From NCBI GenBank assembly GCA_021372315.1, contig JAJFUT010000012.1:1-38555 (forward strand): DNA of 38,555 nucleotides. The letters run 5' to 3'. The notes beneath the pieces were generated by a model. The model saw only the letters and a list, made by a program, of their open reading frames with translations, did no database searches and had not been told where the DNA came from. Below, one piece after another: positions 16,167 through 24,892 of the stretch. Each line of letters starts with the position of its first letter. The stretch's first letter is position 1. This stretch comes from Methanobacteriota archaeon. Its GTDB lineage: Archaea > Thermoplasmatota > Thermoplasmata > Methanomassiliicoccales > UBA472. A program made the position numbers and the translations under genes.

Positions 16167-16198
16167 TACTACGCATTTCGTTCCTATGTTCGATCGAT

Positions 16199-16528
16199 AT
16201 GGCCAAGGTCAAGGTGAGGATGAAGGTCTGCGACAATACCCACGTCATCGAGGTGACGCAGGACCAGGAGGGCGGTTATGATCTCAGGATCGAGTCCACA
16301 TGTCCGAAGGCGGTCGCCCTGGCCGACTCGCTGAAGAAGCTGACGATGGAGGACCTGGTCGACAAGAGGAACGGACGGATACACAAGGCGTTCATCGAGT
16401 CGGACATGAGCTCGAACTGTCTGGTCGCATCGGGGATCGTCACCGCCGCTTGGCTTGAGGCGGGATTGATATCCAAACGCCTCATGTCGAGCAAGGGGGC
16501 CAACGACGTCGAGTACATCGGCGATTGA
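16199..16528 (+). CDS. DUF6951-like small protein with conserved cysteines
   Basis: A 109-residue protein beginning MAKVKVRMKVCDNTHVIEV. Cysteines occur at KVCDN, ESTCPKAV and SSNCLVAS, with a C-terminal IVTAAWLEAGLIS. The pattern resembles the DUF6951 family of small archaeal/anaerobe proteins of unknown function. The three spaced cysteines could bind metal. It is divergent from the permease and has the same inverted-repeat operator, so it is probably in the same regulon. The longer frame from 16097 is rejected because it would run through the operator, and the conserved part starts at ATG 16199. Confidence 0.75.
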   Translation: MAKVKVRMKVCDNTHVIEVTQDQEGGYDLRIESTCPKAVALADSLKKLTMEDLVDKRNGRIHKAFIESDMSSNCLVASGIVTAAWLEAGLISKRLMSSKGANDVEYIGD

Positions 16529-16571
16529 GCGGAAATAGCACGAAGAGATCGTTTTGAAAATAGGGAATGGA

Positions 16572-16588
16572 CGGGGAGCCCCTCCCCG
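16572..16588. terminator. GC-rich hairpin between convergent genes
   Basis: CGGGGAG-CCC-CTCCCCG forms a 7-bp perfect stem in the gap between the DUF6951-like and ilvE stops. In the ilvE direction it is followed by TCCATTCCCTATTTT. It may mark transcript ends for one or both genes. Confidence 0.35.
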
Positions 16589-16594
16589 GAAGGA

Positions 16595-17536
16595 TCATCT
16601 CTTGTTGTCGACCGGGTCCAGCCAGTGCCTGTACTTCGGCAGGTCGCCCCTTGCTGCCTGGAAGAAGGTCTCCTGGATATGCTTGGTGATAGGCCCGCGC
16701 TTCCCGTTGCCTATGACCCTTCCGTCCAGGGTGCCGCACGGCGTGACCTCGGCGGCCGTGCCGGTCATGAAGAACTCGTCGGCGATCCAGATCTCCGAAC
16801 GGGTGATCTCCCTCTCGACCACCTCGTAGCCGAGGTCCTTAGCTATCGTTATGATGGAGTCCTTTGTTACGCCCTCTAGAACTCCGGACGCCAGCGTCGG
16901 CGTTATGAGCTTCCCGCCCCTCACGATGAACATGTTCTCGCCCGGTCCCTCCGCGACCGTCCCGTTGGAATTGAGCATCAGGCCCTCGTCCGCGCCCTGC
17001 ATGTTCGATTCTATCTTGCACATGACCGAGTTGACGTAGTTGCCGCATATCTTCGCCTGGAGCGAGGTGGAGTCGTTCGACGGCTTCCTCCACGATGAGG
17101 TGATGATCTTCGCTCCGTTCTCCAGGTTGTCCGCGCCGAGATACGCGCCCATGTATGCCAGGGCGACGGCGACCCTTACCGGGAAGATCGTCGGGTTCAG
17201 AGTGATCTTGTCGTCCTCGTTGTGGCCGTAGTATGCCAGGGGACGGATGTAGTCCAGATGCTTCGGGTTGACCCGGACGGTCTCGCGGACCGCCTCGATC
17301 ATCTCGTCGATGCTGAACGGGATCTTCATGTCGAGCGCCTTGGTGGAGTTCTGGAACCGGACCATGTGGTCCCTGAGCCTGAACACCGCCCGGCCTTCGT
17401 GCGTGTGGTAGACGCGAATGCCTTCGAAGACCCCGGTGCCGTAATGAAGGGCGTGTGTCATGATAGGGACCATGGCCTTCTCCTTCTCGGTCATCTTGCC
17501 ATCCATCCAAACGAACTGCTGTTCCTTCTTTTCCAT
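16595..17536 (-). CDS. ilvE: Branched-chain amino acid aminotransferase
   Basis: About 313 residues of the class IV PLP aminotransferase fold, giving the last step of Val, Leu and Ile synthesis. Conserved parts are FVWMDGKM, THALHYGTGVFEGIRVY, RLRDHMVRFQNS, the PLP-lysine segment SLQAKICGNYVNSVMCK (Lys in the A-K-I motif), and GTVAEGPGENMFIVRGG. The C-terminal GTAAEVTPCGTLDGRVIG is also typical. ATG 17536 gives the usual family start. ATG 17560 or TTG 17635 would add 8 or 33 non-conserved residues. A CAATGG/CCATTG hairpin at 17598-17618 lies in the upstream region. Confidence 0.94.
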   Translation of the reverse strand: MEKKEQQFVWMDGKMTEKEKAMVPIMTHALHYGTGVFEGIRVYHTHEGRAVFRLRDHMVRFQNSTKALDMKIPFSIDEMIEAVRETVRVNPKHLDYIRPLAYYGHNEDDKITLNPTIFPVRVAVALAYMGAYLGADNLENGAKIITSSWRKPSNDSTSLQAKICGNYVNSVMCKIESNMQGADEGLMLNSNGTVAEGPGENMFIVRGGKLITPTLASGVLEGVTKDSIITIAKDLGYEVVEREITRSEIWIADEFFMTGTAAEVTPCGTLDGRVIGNGKRGPITKHIQETFFQAARGDLPKYRHWLDPVDNKR

Positions 17537-17720
17537 TCCCTCAATCTCCAGCTCAACCATGTCCTGATGGGTCAATGATGGCCCGCAAAAGGCCTTGCAA
17601 TGGTTTGTCATGCCATTGTAAATTTCATATTTCAATGATTTTGTCGAACCTCCCGCTTCTTGGAAAATTTAGAAATATCAATGGGCGTCAATTGATTCAA
17701 TGATCGTAAGAGTGGGATTC

Positions 17721-20087
17721 ATGAAGGAACTATCAGTAAAGGAGTGCAGCGAGCAGTGCCCGCATCTCATGTTCGATTGTAAGAGCACGGCGGACCTCAC
17801 CCCGCTGGAGGAGATCATCGGCCAGGACCGCGCCGTGCGAGCCCTGAAGTATGGCCTTAAGATGAGGGACGGCGGGTTCAACATATTCATCTCAGGGGTG
17901 CCAGGCACTGGACGGAAGACGTCCGTCGTGAACTTCATCATGGAGCTTTCGAAGTCCATGCCGGTCCCCAATGACTACGTGTACGTGAACAATTTCAAGG
18001 ATGCCAGCAGACCGAAGTGCATAGGTCTGAAACCAGGCATGGGAAAGGAGCTCAGGAAGGAGATGGACCTCTTCACATCCGGTCTGGTGAAGGTCCTGCA
18101 GTCGGCGTTCGAGAGCGAGGCCTACGCCAAGAAGAGGGAGATGGCGATCAAGTCCATCGAGACCGACAAGAACGACCTCCTGATCGAAGCGAACAAGATG
18201 GCGCTGGACGCGGGGTTCCAGCTGCAGACCACGCCTCTCGGGCTGAACGTGGCGCCGATGACCGAGGGAAGGGCGCTGACCCCAGAGGAGCTGAACAAGC
18301 TCCCGCCCGTGCTCCAGAAGGAGATCGAGCTCAAGCGTCTGGAGGTCGAGGGGAAGCTCAGGGACTTCCTCCGTCCCCTTAGGGACCTGACCCGAAAGGC
18401 AGAAGAGCTCATGACCGAACTGAACCGCACCACCGCGGACCAGGCGATGGACCCCCTCCTCGAGAAGGCGAGGGAGATATTCAAGGGGAACGAGTCCGTC
18501 GAGAAGTACCTCCTGGAGGTGGAGGATGACGTGCTGAACAACCTTCCGTTCCTGCTCCTTCCGCCCCAGGCGCTCCCCCCGGGCATGGTCCCGATCGACC
18601 CCACGAAAGGTTACAAGATCAATCTGGTCGTCGACAACACCGATCTCCAGAACGCTCCGACCGTCATCGAGACGAACCCGACGCACAACAAACTATTCGG
18701 GTATAGCGAGAAGGAGGTCCGCTTCGGCGCGCTGTCCACGGACTACACGATGATCAGGAGCGGTTCCGCGCACAAGGCCAACGGAGGGTTCCTGGTGATA
18801 GAGGCGGACAGGCTCCTGGCCGACCCGTTCGCATACCAGGCCCTGAAGATGACGATCCAGCAGATGAAACTGACCGTGGAGGAACCAGCCGCCAGGTTCG
18901 ACTTCATGGTCACGAAGACCCTGCACCCGGAGCCGATCCCGTTCGACTGCAAGATCGTCCTTATGGGCACCCCGCAGATGTTCGACATCCTCTACAACTA
19001 TGACCAGGAGTTCCGTGAACTGTTCAAGGTCAAGGCCGATTTCGACGTCTCGATGGAGAGGACGGAGGAGAACATCCGCAGATATGCGTCATTCATATGC
19101 ACGTTGTGCAAGAAGGAGGACCTTCTGCACCTTGAACCGCCCGCACTGGCCGCCGTCATCGATTACAGCACGCGGCTCGCTGACGACAAACATAAGCTGT
19201 CGACCCAGTTCGCGGCCGTCGCTGACCTGATCAGGGAGGCGAACTTCTATGCGGTCTCGGACGGCAGCAAGACCATCTCGAAGAATCACGTCACCAAGCA
19301 GCTGGAGGAGAAGGAGTACCGTTCGAACATGATCCAGGAGAGGATCGGCGAGATGATGAACAACGGAACGATCCTCGTCGACACGGACGGGGAGGTCGCC
19401 GGACAGGTGAACGGCCTGGCCGTCTATCAGATCGGCGATCATGCTTTCGGCAGGCCGAGCCGCATCACTGCGAGCGTAGGCGTCGGCAGGGAGGGTGTCG
19501 TCGACATAGAAAGGCAGGCGCAGATGAGCGGACCGACCCACATCAAGGGAGTGCTCATCCTGAGCGGATACATGAACAGGATGTACGCGCAGAAGAGCCC
19601 CCTGAGCCTGAACGCCAGGCTGGTCTTCGAGCAGAGCTATTCCGGCGTCGACGGGGACAGCGCATCGAGCACGGAGCTGTACGCCATATTGTCGGCGTTG
19701 GCCGACAGGCCGATCAAGCAATGCTACGCGGTCACCGGTTCAGTCAACCAGATGGGACAGGTCCAGGCCATCGGCGGCGTCAACTACAAGATCGAAGGCT
19801 ATTTCGAGATCTGCAAGGCCAGGGGACTGAACGGAAAGCACGGGTGCCTCATACCCGAGAGCAACGTCCGCAATCTCATGCTCAAGCAGGAGGTCATCGA
19901 CGCAGTCGAGGCGGGTCTGTTCCACATCTATCCGATCAAGACGATCGACGAAGGCATAGAGGTCCTGACGGGGGTGCAGGCGGGAACGAGGGGGCCCAAT
20001 GGCCTGTACCCCGAGGGTACGATACACCAGCTGGTCCAATCGAGGTTGGGGGAGATGGCGGAGAGCATCAAGGAGTACCGCCTTTGA
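17721..20087 (+). CDS. Lon-related ATP-dependent serine protease (AAA_32/S16, COG1067)
   Basis: About 788 residues. The ATP site is FISGVPGTGRKTSV (Walker A) near residue 55, followed by the long coiled insert typical of the Lon-related group. The GGFLVIEADRLL segment marks the Walker B region. The C-terminal S16 protease domain has the catalytic serine in GVDGDSASSTELYAILSAL and the catalytic lysine in VQAIGGVNYKIEGYF. No membrane segments are seen, unlike archaeal LonB, so this is the soluble Lon-related type. ATG 17721 matches the family start MKELSV. ATG 17700 in the same frame is the alternative, about 25 bases after an AT-rich TATA-like stretch. The probable role is protein quality control. 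Confidence 0.92.
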   Translation: MKELSVKECSEQCPHLMFDCKSTADLTPLEEIIGQDRAVRALKYGLKMRDGGFNIFISGVPGTGRKTSVVNFIMELSKSMPVPNDYVYVNNFKDASRPKCIGLKPGMGKELRKEMDLFTSGLVKVLQSAFESEAYAKKREMAIKSIETDKNDLLIEANKMALDAGFQLQTTPLGLNVAPMTEGRALTPEELNKLPPVLQKEIELKRLEVEGKLRDFLRPLRDLTRKAEELMTELNRTTADQAMDPLLEKAREIFKGNESVEKYLLEVEDDVLNNLPFLLLPPQALPPGMVPIDPTKGYKINLVVDNTDLQNAPTVIETNPTHNKLFGYSEKEVRFGALSTDYTMIRSGSAHKANGGFLVIEADRLLADPFAYQALKMTIQQMKLTVEEPAARFDFMVTKTLHPEPIPFDCKIVLMGTPQMFDILYNYDQEFRELFKVKADFDVSMERTEENIRRYASFICTLCKKEDLLHLEPPALAAVIDYSTRLADDKHKLSTQFAAVADLIREANFYAVSDGSKTISKNHVTKQLEEKEYRSNMIQERIGEMMNNGTILVDTDGEVAGQVNGLAVYQIGDHAFGRPSRITASVGVGREGVVDIERQAQMSGPTHIKGVLILSGYMNRMYAQKSPLSLNARLVFEQSYSGVDGDSASSTELYAILSALADRPIKQCYAVTGSVNQMGQVQAIGGVNYKIEGYFEICKARGLNGKHGCLIPESNVRNLMLKQEVIDAVEAGLFHIYPIKTIDEGIEVLTGVQAGTRGPNGLYPEGTIHQLVQSRLGEMAESIKEYRL

Positions 20088-20151
20088 ACGCCCCTCGCGC
20101 AGATGGCAACGAGCCAGGAGGTCCATCGGAGGCCTTGGGCAATCATTAATC

Positions 20152-20167
20152 TAATCTGAGCGGATTA
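20152..20167. promoter_or_regulatory. Inverted repeat upstream of the GTPase gene
   Basis: TAATC-TGAGCG-GATTA lies 15-30 bases ahead of the GTPase ATG in the 94-base gap after the protease gene. It may be part of a promoter or a chance symmetry. Confidence 0.25.
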
Positions 20168-20181
20168 CCAGGGCGAGAGCT

Positions 20182-21372
20182 ATGTTGATTGGCATCGTTG
20201 GTAAACCAAACGTCGGGAAGTCCACCTTCTTCAGCGCGGCGACCATGGCCCCCGCTGAGATCGCTAACTATCCGTTCACGACGATCAAGCCGAACCGGGG
20301 TGTCGCGTACGTCAGGGCGAAATGCCCGCATGCGGAGCTGGGACATCCGTGCGATCCGAGGAACTCGAATTGCGAGAACGGTACCAGGCTCGTGCCCGTG
20401 GAGCTGCTGGACGTAGCAGGGCTCGTCCCCGATGCCTACAAGGGCAAGGGGCTGGGGAACCAGTTCCTCGACGACCTTCGCCAGGCCGATGCCTTCATCC
20501 ATATCATCGATTCGACGGGAAGCACGGACTGCGAAGGCAACTCCGTCGCAAGCTGCACGCACGACCCCATGGAGGACGTCAGGTTCCTGGAGGACGAGAT
20601 CGCGCAGTGGATGAGGGGGATCCTTGAGAAGGGCTGGGAGAAATCTGCCAGGCAGGCGCACCTCGAGGGCCTCAAGGTCCACGAGATGATCCATCAGAAG
20701 TTCACCGGGCTCGGCGTGTCCGAGAGCGCCATATCGGCCGCACTGAGGGAGACGCCCCTGCCCGAGAACATATTGGGATGGAAGGAGGCGGAGATGCTGA
20801 AGCTATGCCACGCGATCCGCAGGAACAGCAAGCCGCTGATGATAGCACTGAACAAGGCCGACGCCACCCCGCCCGAGTTCCTCAAGAAGATGATGGACCA
20901 GCCGGGATACATCACGGTCCCGACGATGGCAGAGACCGAGCTGGCGCTGCGGAAGGCGTCGAAGGCGGACCTCTTGACGTACGTGCCCGGCTCGAACGGT
21001 TTCACGATCAACGACCCGTCCAAGCTGAACCCGGCCCAGAAGAAGGCCCTAGACCACATGGGCCAGAACATGCAGAGGCTGAACGGCACGGGGATCCAGA
21101 ACGCCCTCGAGACCGCGGCGTTCAAGTTGCTGGACCTCATCGTCGTCTATCCCGTCGAGGACGAGACGAAGTGGACGGACCACAACGGGAACGTCCTCCC
21201 GGACGCGCTGCTGATCAAGAGGGGCGCGACGGCGAAGGACCTCGCATACAAGATACACACCGACCTCGGTGACAACTTCATAAGGGGCATCAACGCCCGG
21301 ACGAAGCGCGTGGTCGGACACGACCACGTCCTTCAGGACGGCGACGTGATGTCCATCATCTCGAAGAAGTGA
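20182..21372 (+). CDS. Obg-family GTPase of the YchF/Ygr210 group, with TGS domain
   Basis: The 396-residue protein has G1 GIVGKPNVGKST, a switch region NYPFTTIKPNRG, G3 LLDVAGLVPDAYKGKGLGNQF and G4 NKAD (residues about 229-232). The C-terminal TGS domain runs from LIVVYPVEDETKWTDHNG to HVLQDGDVMSIISK. True YchF proteins have a changed G4 (NxxE) and use ATP. The NKAD here indicates GTP and places it with the archaeal/eukaryotic Ygr210-type subgroup, though automatic pipelines often label it YchF. The role is probably ribosome-associated. It lies 4 bases upstream of polB and may share its transcript. Confidence 0.92.
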   Translation: MLIGIVGKPNVGKSTFFSAATMAPAEIANYPFTTIKPNRGVAYVRAKCPHAELGHPCDPRNSNCENGTRLVPVELLDVAGLVPDAYKGKGLGNQFLDDLRQADAFIHIIDSTGSTDCEGNSVASCTHDPMEDVRFLEDEIAQWMRGILEKGWEKSARQAHLEGLKVHEMIHQKFTGLGVSESAISAALRETPLPENILGWKEAEMLKLCHAIRRNSKPLMIALNKADATPPEFLKKMMDQPGYITVPTMAETELALRKASKADLLTYVPGSNGFTINDPSKLNPAQKKALDHMGQNMQRLNGTGIQNALETAAFKLLDLIVVYPVEDETKWTDHNGNVLPDALLIKRGATAKDLAYKIHTDLGDNFIRGINARTKRVVGHDHVLQDGDVMSIISKK

Positions 21373-21376
21373 TCGA

Positions 21377-23875
21377 ATGGACCATTGGGACCTCCGCATC
21401 GTGAGCGCGACGTACAAGTCCACTCAGGACGAGAACATCATCGTGGAGCTGTACGGCCACACCCGCGAGGGAAGGTCCATAGTCGTCAGGGACGTGATAA
21501 CGAACCAGATGGGGAAGAGGCCATACTGCTTCATCGTCTCCGAGGACCCCGACCTAGAGGAGTTCCTCAAAGGGCGGCGGGAGGTGATCGCCGTCGAAAG
21601 GACGGAGCTCTATCATAAGGGAGCGAACAGGGGATGCCTCAGGGTGACGGTCAGGATGCCCAAGCACGTCAAGCTGCTGAGGGAGGACACCCGGATCCGG
21701 GGGGAGTTCCTCGCCGCCGATATCCCGTTCTACCTCCGATACATCTACAACAACGACCTCGGTTCCTGCATCAGGGCATATGGCCACGAGGTCGAGATGA
21801 ACAATTACACGACGGATGTCGTCGTCAACCTCGATAGGATAGAGCCAATCGAGGCGTTCAGCCCGTCCCTGCGCGTGCTGAGCTTCGATATCGAAAATAG
21901 CCTGAAGGACATCAACGACAATAAGATGGCCGACGGTGAGGTCGATCCGGACGAGGAAGAGGCGCCGGACGATTTCTACAACAAGCGGATCCTCACCATC
22001 TGCTGCGTGCTCCAGGCCGACGGAAGGATCGTCGAGGGCGCTTCCTTCAAGGGCGGGGAGAGGAAGATAATCGAGGACTTCACCAGCTATATCCGTGAGA
22101 AGGACCCGGACGTCATCTCTGGATACAACATCGAGGGTTACGACCTCAGGGTCATAGAGAAGCGAGCCAACGAGCTCGGGATACCGATAAGATGGGGACG
22201 CGACGGATCGCCTCTGAACGGGAGAAGGGACCAGAAGTACAACAAACCGATCTGGGAAGTGACCGGCCGTCTCATCGTCGACGCGTGGTGGGCCGTGAAG
22301 ATGGACCTCAAGCCGAAGCAGGAGACGCTCAACGCGGTCTCGATGCAGCTGCTGGGGGGCGAGACCAAGCTGGACGTCGACCCGAGGAAGATGGACGAGG
22401 AATGGGCGAAGGACGAGGCCCGCGTGATCGAGTACTGCACGAGGGACGCCGAGCTATCGCTGAGGATCCTGAACAAGCTCGAAAGGATCAGGAAGATCAT
22501 GGACCTGGCGACCGTTTCGAAGCTGCCGCTCGATGATGTGATGAAGAACCGCTCCTCGCTGCTGATAGATTCCATACTGATAAGGGCGGCCGACCGCGCC
22601 GGGGTCGGCGTGCCGATGACGCGCAACTTCAGGGACGACGAGGAGGCGATCGAGGGCGGCTACGTCCACGACATCGAACCTGGCCTGTATCACTGGGTGT
22701 GCGTCCTGGACTTCAAATCGATGTACCCGTCGATCATCATCTCGCGCAACATATGCTTCACGACGATAAGCCCCAAAGGCACCATCGTCAGCCCGAACGG
22801 CGTGAGGTTCCTGGACAGGACCCAGAGGGAGGGGCTGCTCCCGAGCATCCTCGTCCGCCTCATGAAGGAGAGGGACGAGACGAAGAAGATGATGAAGGGG
22901 GCGAAGGACAAGGACGAGGAGATGTACTATGACGGTCTCCAGCAGGCCATCAAGATCCTCATGAACTCCTTCTACGGAGTGTTCGCGTCCTCCTTCTACA
23001 GGTTCACCGACAAGAACATCGGCTCGTCGATCACGGCGTTCGCCAGGGAAACGACCAAGGGCATCATCCAGAGCCTCACCTCGGAGGGCTACCGCGTCAT
23101 CTATTCCGATACGGACTCGATATTCGTGAAGTCCCCGGAAGAGGACCTCGAGGGCGCCAAGGCGTTCGGGCAGCACATGGCCGACCGCTTCTCCAAGGAA
23201 GGAGGGATGCTGGAGTTCGAGAAGATCATGGAATCGCTGTTCTCGCACGGCAAGAAGAAGAGGTACGTCGGTAGGATGGTCTGGCCGAAGAAGGACCTCG
23301 TCGTTCGCGGTTACGAGATGAGGCGAACCGATTCCTTCGACCTCCAGTCGGAGACGCTCCAATCGGTGTTCGACAAGATACTCGACGGCGACATCGACGG
23401 CGCCATGAAGATCGCCAGGACGTCCGTGCAGGAGACGCTGCAAGGGAAAGTTAACCCCAAGAAGCTCGTCATCTCGAAGGGTTGCAAGCCGTTCAACTCG
23501 TACGCCAATCCGGACAGCCAGGCGACCGTTCAGGCGGCGAGGAAGCTTATGGCGATGGGGTATCAGTTCGTCCCGGGGATGAAGGTGTCGTGGGTCGTGA
23601 CGAACTCGAGGCGGTCCCCTCAGGAGGTCGCCCCGTACGTGGAAGGGCGCCCGTTCGATTCTACGCCCGACTGGCGTTATTATGCGGAGAGGATCGCACA
23701 GACCGTTTCGAGGGTCACTGAGGTGTGGGGGCTGGACGACCGCAGCCTGATGTCAGGCAACACCCAGTCGAACCTCCTCGACGGCAATTTCGGCGGTGAG
23801 GAGAAGGCCCCCGCCGCAAAGAGACCGGACGTCAAGAAGACCGACAAGAAGCTGACCCTTGACGACTTCATGTGA
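21377..23875 (+). CDS. polB: DNA polymerase, family B
   Basis: The 832-residue replicative-type polymerase with proofreading. Exonuclease motifs are present: Exo I LSFDIENS, Exo II SGYNIEGYDLRVI, Exo III YCTRDAELS. Polymerase motifs: A DFKSMYPSIIISRNIC, B KILMNSFYGVFAS, C YSDTDSIFV. The thumb follows with KKRYVGRMVW. The final residues KKLTLDDFM resemble a PCNA-binding tail. All metal-binding acidic residues are in place, so the enzyme should be active. The start ATG 21377 lies 4 bases after the GTPase stop. The gene converges with mscS. Confidence 0.97.
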   Translation: MDHWDLRIVSATYKSTQDENIIVELYGHTREGRSIVVRDVITNQMGKRPYCFIVSEDPDLEEFLKGRREVIAVERTELYHKGANRGCLRVTVRMPKHVKLLREDTRIRGEFLAADIPFYLRYIYNNDLGSCIRAYGHEVEMNNYTTDVVVNLDRIEPIEAFSPSLRVLSFDIENSLKDINDNKMADGEVDPDEEEAPDDFYNKRILTICCVLQADGRIVEGASFKGGERKIIEDFTSYIREKDPDVISGYNIEGYDLRVIEKRANELGIPIRWGRDGSPLNGRRDQKYNKPIWEVTGRLIVDAWWAVKMDLKPKQETLNAVSMQLLGGETKLDVDPRKMDEEWAKDEARVIEYCTRDAELSLRILNKLERIRKIMDLATVSKLPLDDVMKNRSSLLIDSILIRAADRAGVGVPMTRNFRDDEEAIEGGYVHDIEPGLYHWVCVLDFKSMYPSIIISRNICFTTISPKGTIVSPNGVRFLDRTQREGLLPSILVRLMKERDETKKMMKGAKDKDEEMYYDGLQQAIKILMNSFYGVFASSFYRFTDKNIGSSITAFARETTKGIIQSLTSEGYRVIYSDTDSIFVKSPEEDLEGAKAFGQHMADRFSKEGGMLEFEKIMESLFSHGKKKRYVGRMVWPKKDLVVRGYEMRRTDSFDLQSETLQSVFDKILDGDIDGAMKIARTSVQETLQGKVNPKKLVISKGCKPFNSYANPDSQATVQAARKLMAMGYQFVPGMKVSWVVTNSRRSPQEVAPYVEGRPFDSTPDWRYYAERIAQTVSRVTEVWGLDDRSLMSGNTQSNLLDGNFGGEEKAPAAKRPDVKKTDKKLTLDDFM

Positions 23876-23910
23876 ACAAGACGAAGCATGTGACCGTCAG
23901 ATAGACAGGC

Positions 23911-24786
23911 TCATTCATCGGCGAGCCCTATCCCTTCCTCCTTGAACCGTCTGTTCAAGATCTCTAGGAACCTCGACCTGATCGAATCCATCCTCTGAGG
24001 GTCCTTCACCCATACTCTGACGTTTAGGGTGATCCTGCTCTCCTCCAGCTTTACGACGTTGAGCTGAGGTTCGAAGATCTTCATGTCGGGGCGGTCCCCG
24101 AATATCGCCTTGATATGAGGCCTCTCGAGAAGGCCCTTCATCGCCCTCTTCTCCTCTCCGGACAGATTGGGGAGGATGTTCTCGTCGACATCGGCCTCGT
24201 GGAGCACGATCGAATATGCCTTCCCGAGGTCTGCCCCCTGTCTCAGGACGATAGGTATGTCGAAGGCGATGAAACCGGCCTTGCTGTAGTTGACGACCTT
24301 GTTGGTCATCATGAAGGCGTTCGGGAGTGTTATTGTCCTGCCGTCGATGTCCTTCAGCTCGGTGAACATCAGGCTCATGTCCCGGACCCTCGCGATCTTG
24401 GTCGTCGGCACGCCCCCGACATCGACCCAGTCCTCGAGCTCGAAAGGCTTGGATAAGGAGATCAGGATCCCTGCGAAAACGTTCTCGAGCACCTGCTGGG
24501 CCGCCAAAGCGACAGCGAGACCGATGATCCCGAGCGACACGAAGAGGGAATTGAGGTCCTGATGAAGTAAGAGGACGAACCCGATGTAGAAAGCGGTGAA
24601 GAAGATGACGTACTGGACTAGCCTTGATATTCCCTTGGATGATTTCTTAGATATCCTGCTGTCGAGATATCTTCTCATGAGGTAGTACAGTATCCTCGCG
24701 ATGACCACGACTATCGCTATGAAGAGGATGAATATCAGCAGTTCCAGGAAGGTGATGTCCCCCAGGAAGGGATCGCTCAAGGCCAT
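23911..24786 (-). CDS. Small-conductance mechanosensitive channel (MscS family)
   Basis: About 291 residues. Three N-terminal membrane helices end in the pore helix LGIIGLAVALAAQQVLENVFAGILI, followed by the beta-domain motif KPFELEDWVDVGG and GRTITLPNAFMMTNKVVNYS. This is the MscS signature: the channel opens under membrane tension and releases solutes on osmotic downshock. ATG 24786 (MALSDPF) is chosen, and ATG 24813 adds nine residues. It is divergent from the P-type ATPase with an AT-rich shared promoter region. Confidence 0.92.
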   Translation of the reverse strand: MALSDPFLGDITFLELLIFILFIAIVVVIARILYYLMRRYLDSRISKKSSKGISRLVQYVIFFTAFYIGFVLLLHQDLNSLFVSLGIIGLAVALAAQQVLENVFAGILISLSKPFELEDWVDVGGVPTTKIARVRDMSLMFTELKDIDGRTITLPNAFMMTNKVVNYSKAGFIAFDIPIVLRQGADLGKAYSIVLHEADVDENILPNLSGEEKRAMKGLLERPHIKAIFGDRPDMKIFEPQLNVVKLEESRITLNVRVWVKDPQRMDSIRSRFLEILNRRFKEEGIGLADE

Positions 24787-24862
24787 GCACCGAGATATGC
24801 TCCCGCCCGTCATATAGATTAGGACGGCCTTGTGAGATCCAAGGGCTTTCCATCAAAATCAA

Positions 24863-24870
24863 TTAAATAT
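24863..24870 (+). promoter_or_regulatory. TATA-like box for the P-type ATPase
   Basis: TTAAATAT is centred about 26 bases ahead of ATG 24893 with no SD between, which suggests a leaderless transcript. The same AT-rich block could serve mscS on the other strand. Confidence 0.45.
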
Positions 24871-24892
24871 CATCTTTTACCCTTAGAACAGC

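Noticed and set aside
16097-16198. N-terminal extension of the DUF6951-like protein
   Set aside because: The stretch contains the TTTCAA/TTGAAA operator and is not protein-like. ATG 16199 starts the conserved part.
14041-16528. Interpretation of the permease cluster as a proven arsenic resistance operon
   Set aside because: No arsenate reductase or ArsA/ArsB is present, and the COG0701 family includes permeases of unknown substrate, so only a metal-responsive role is claimed.
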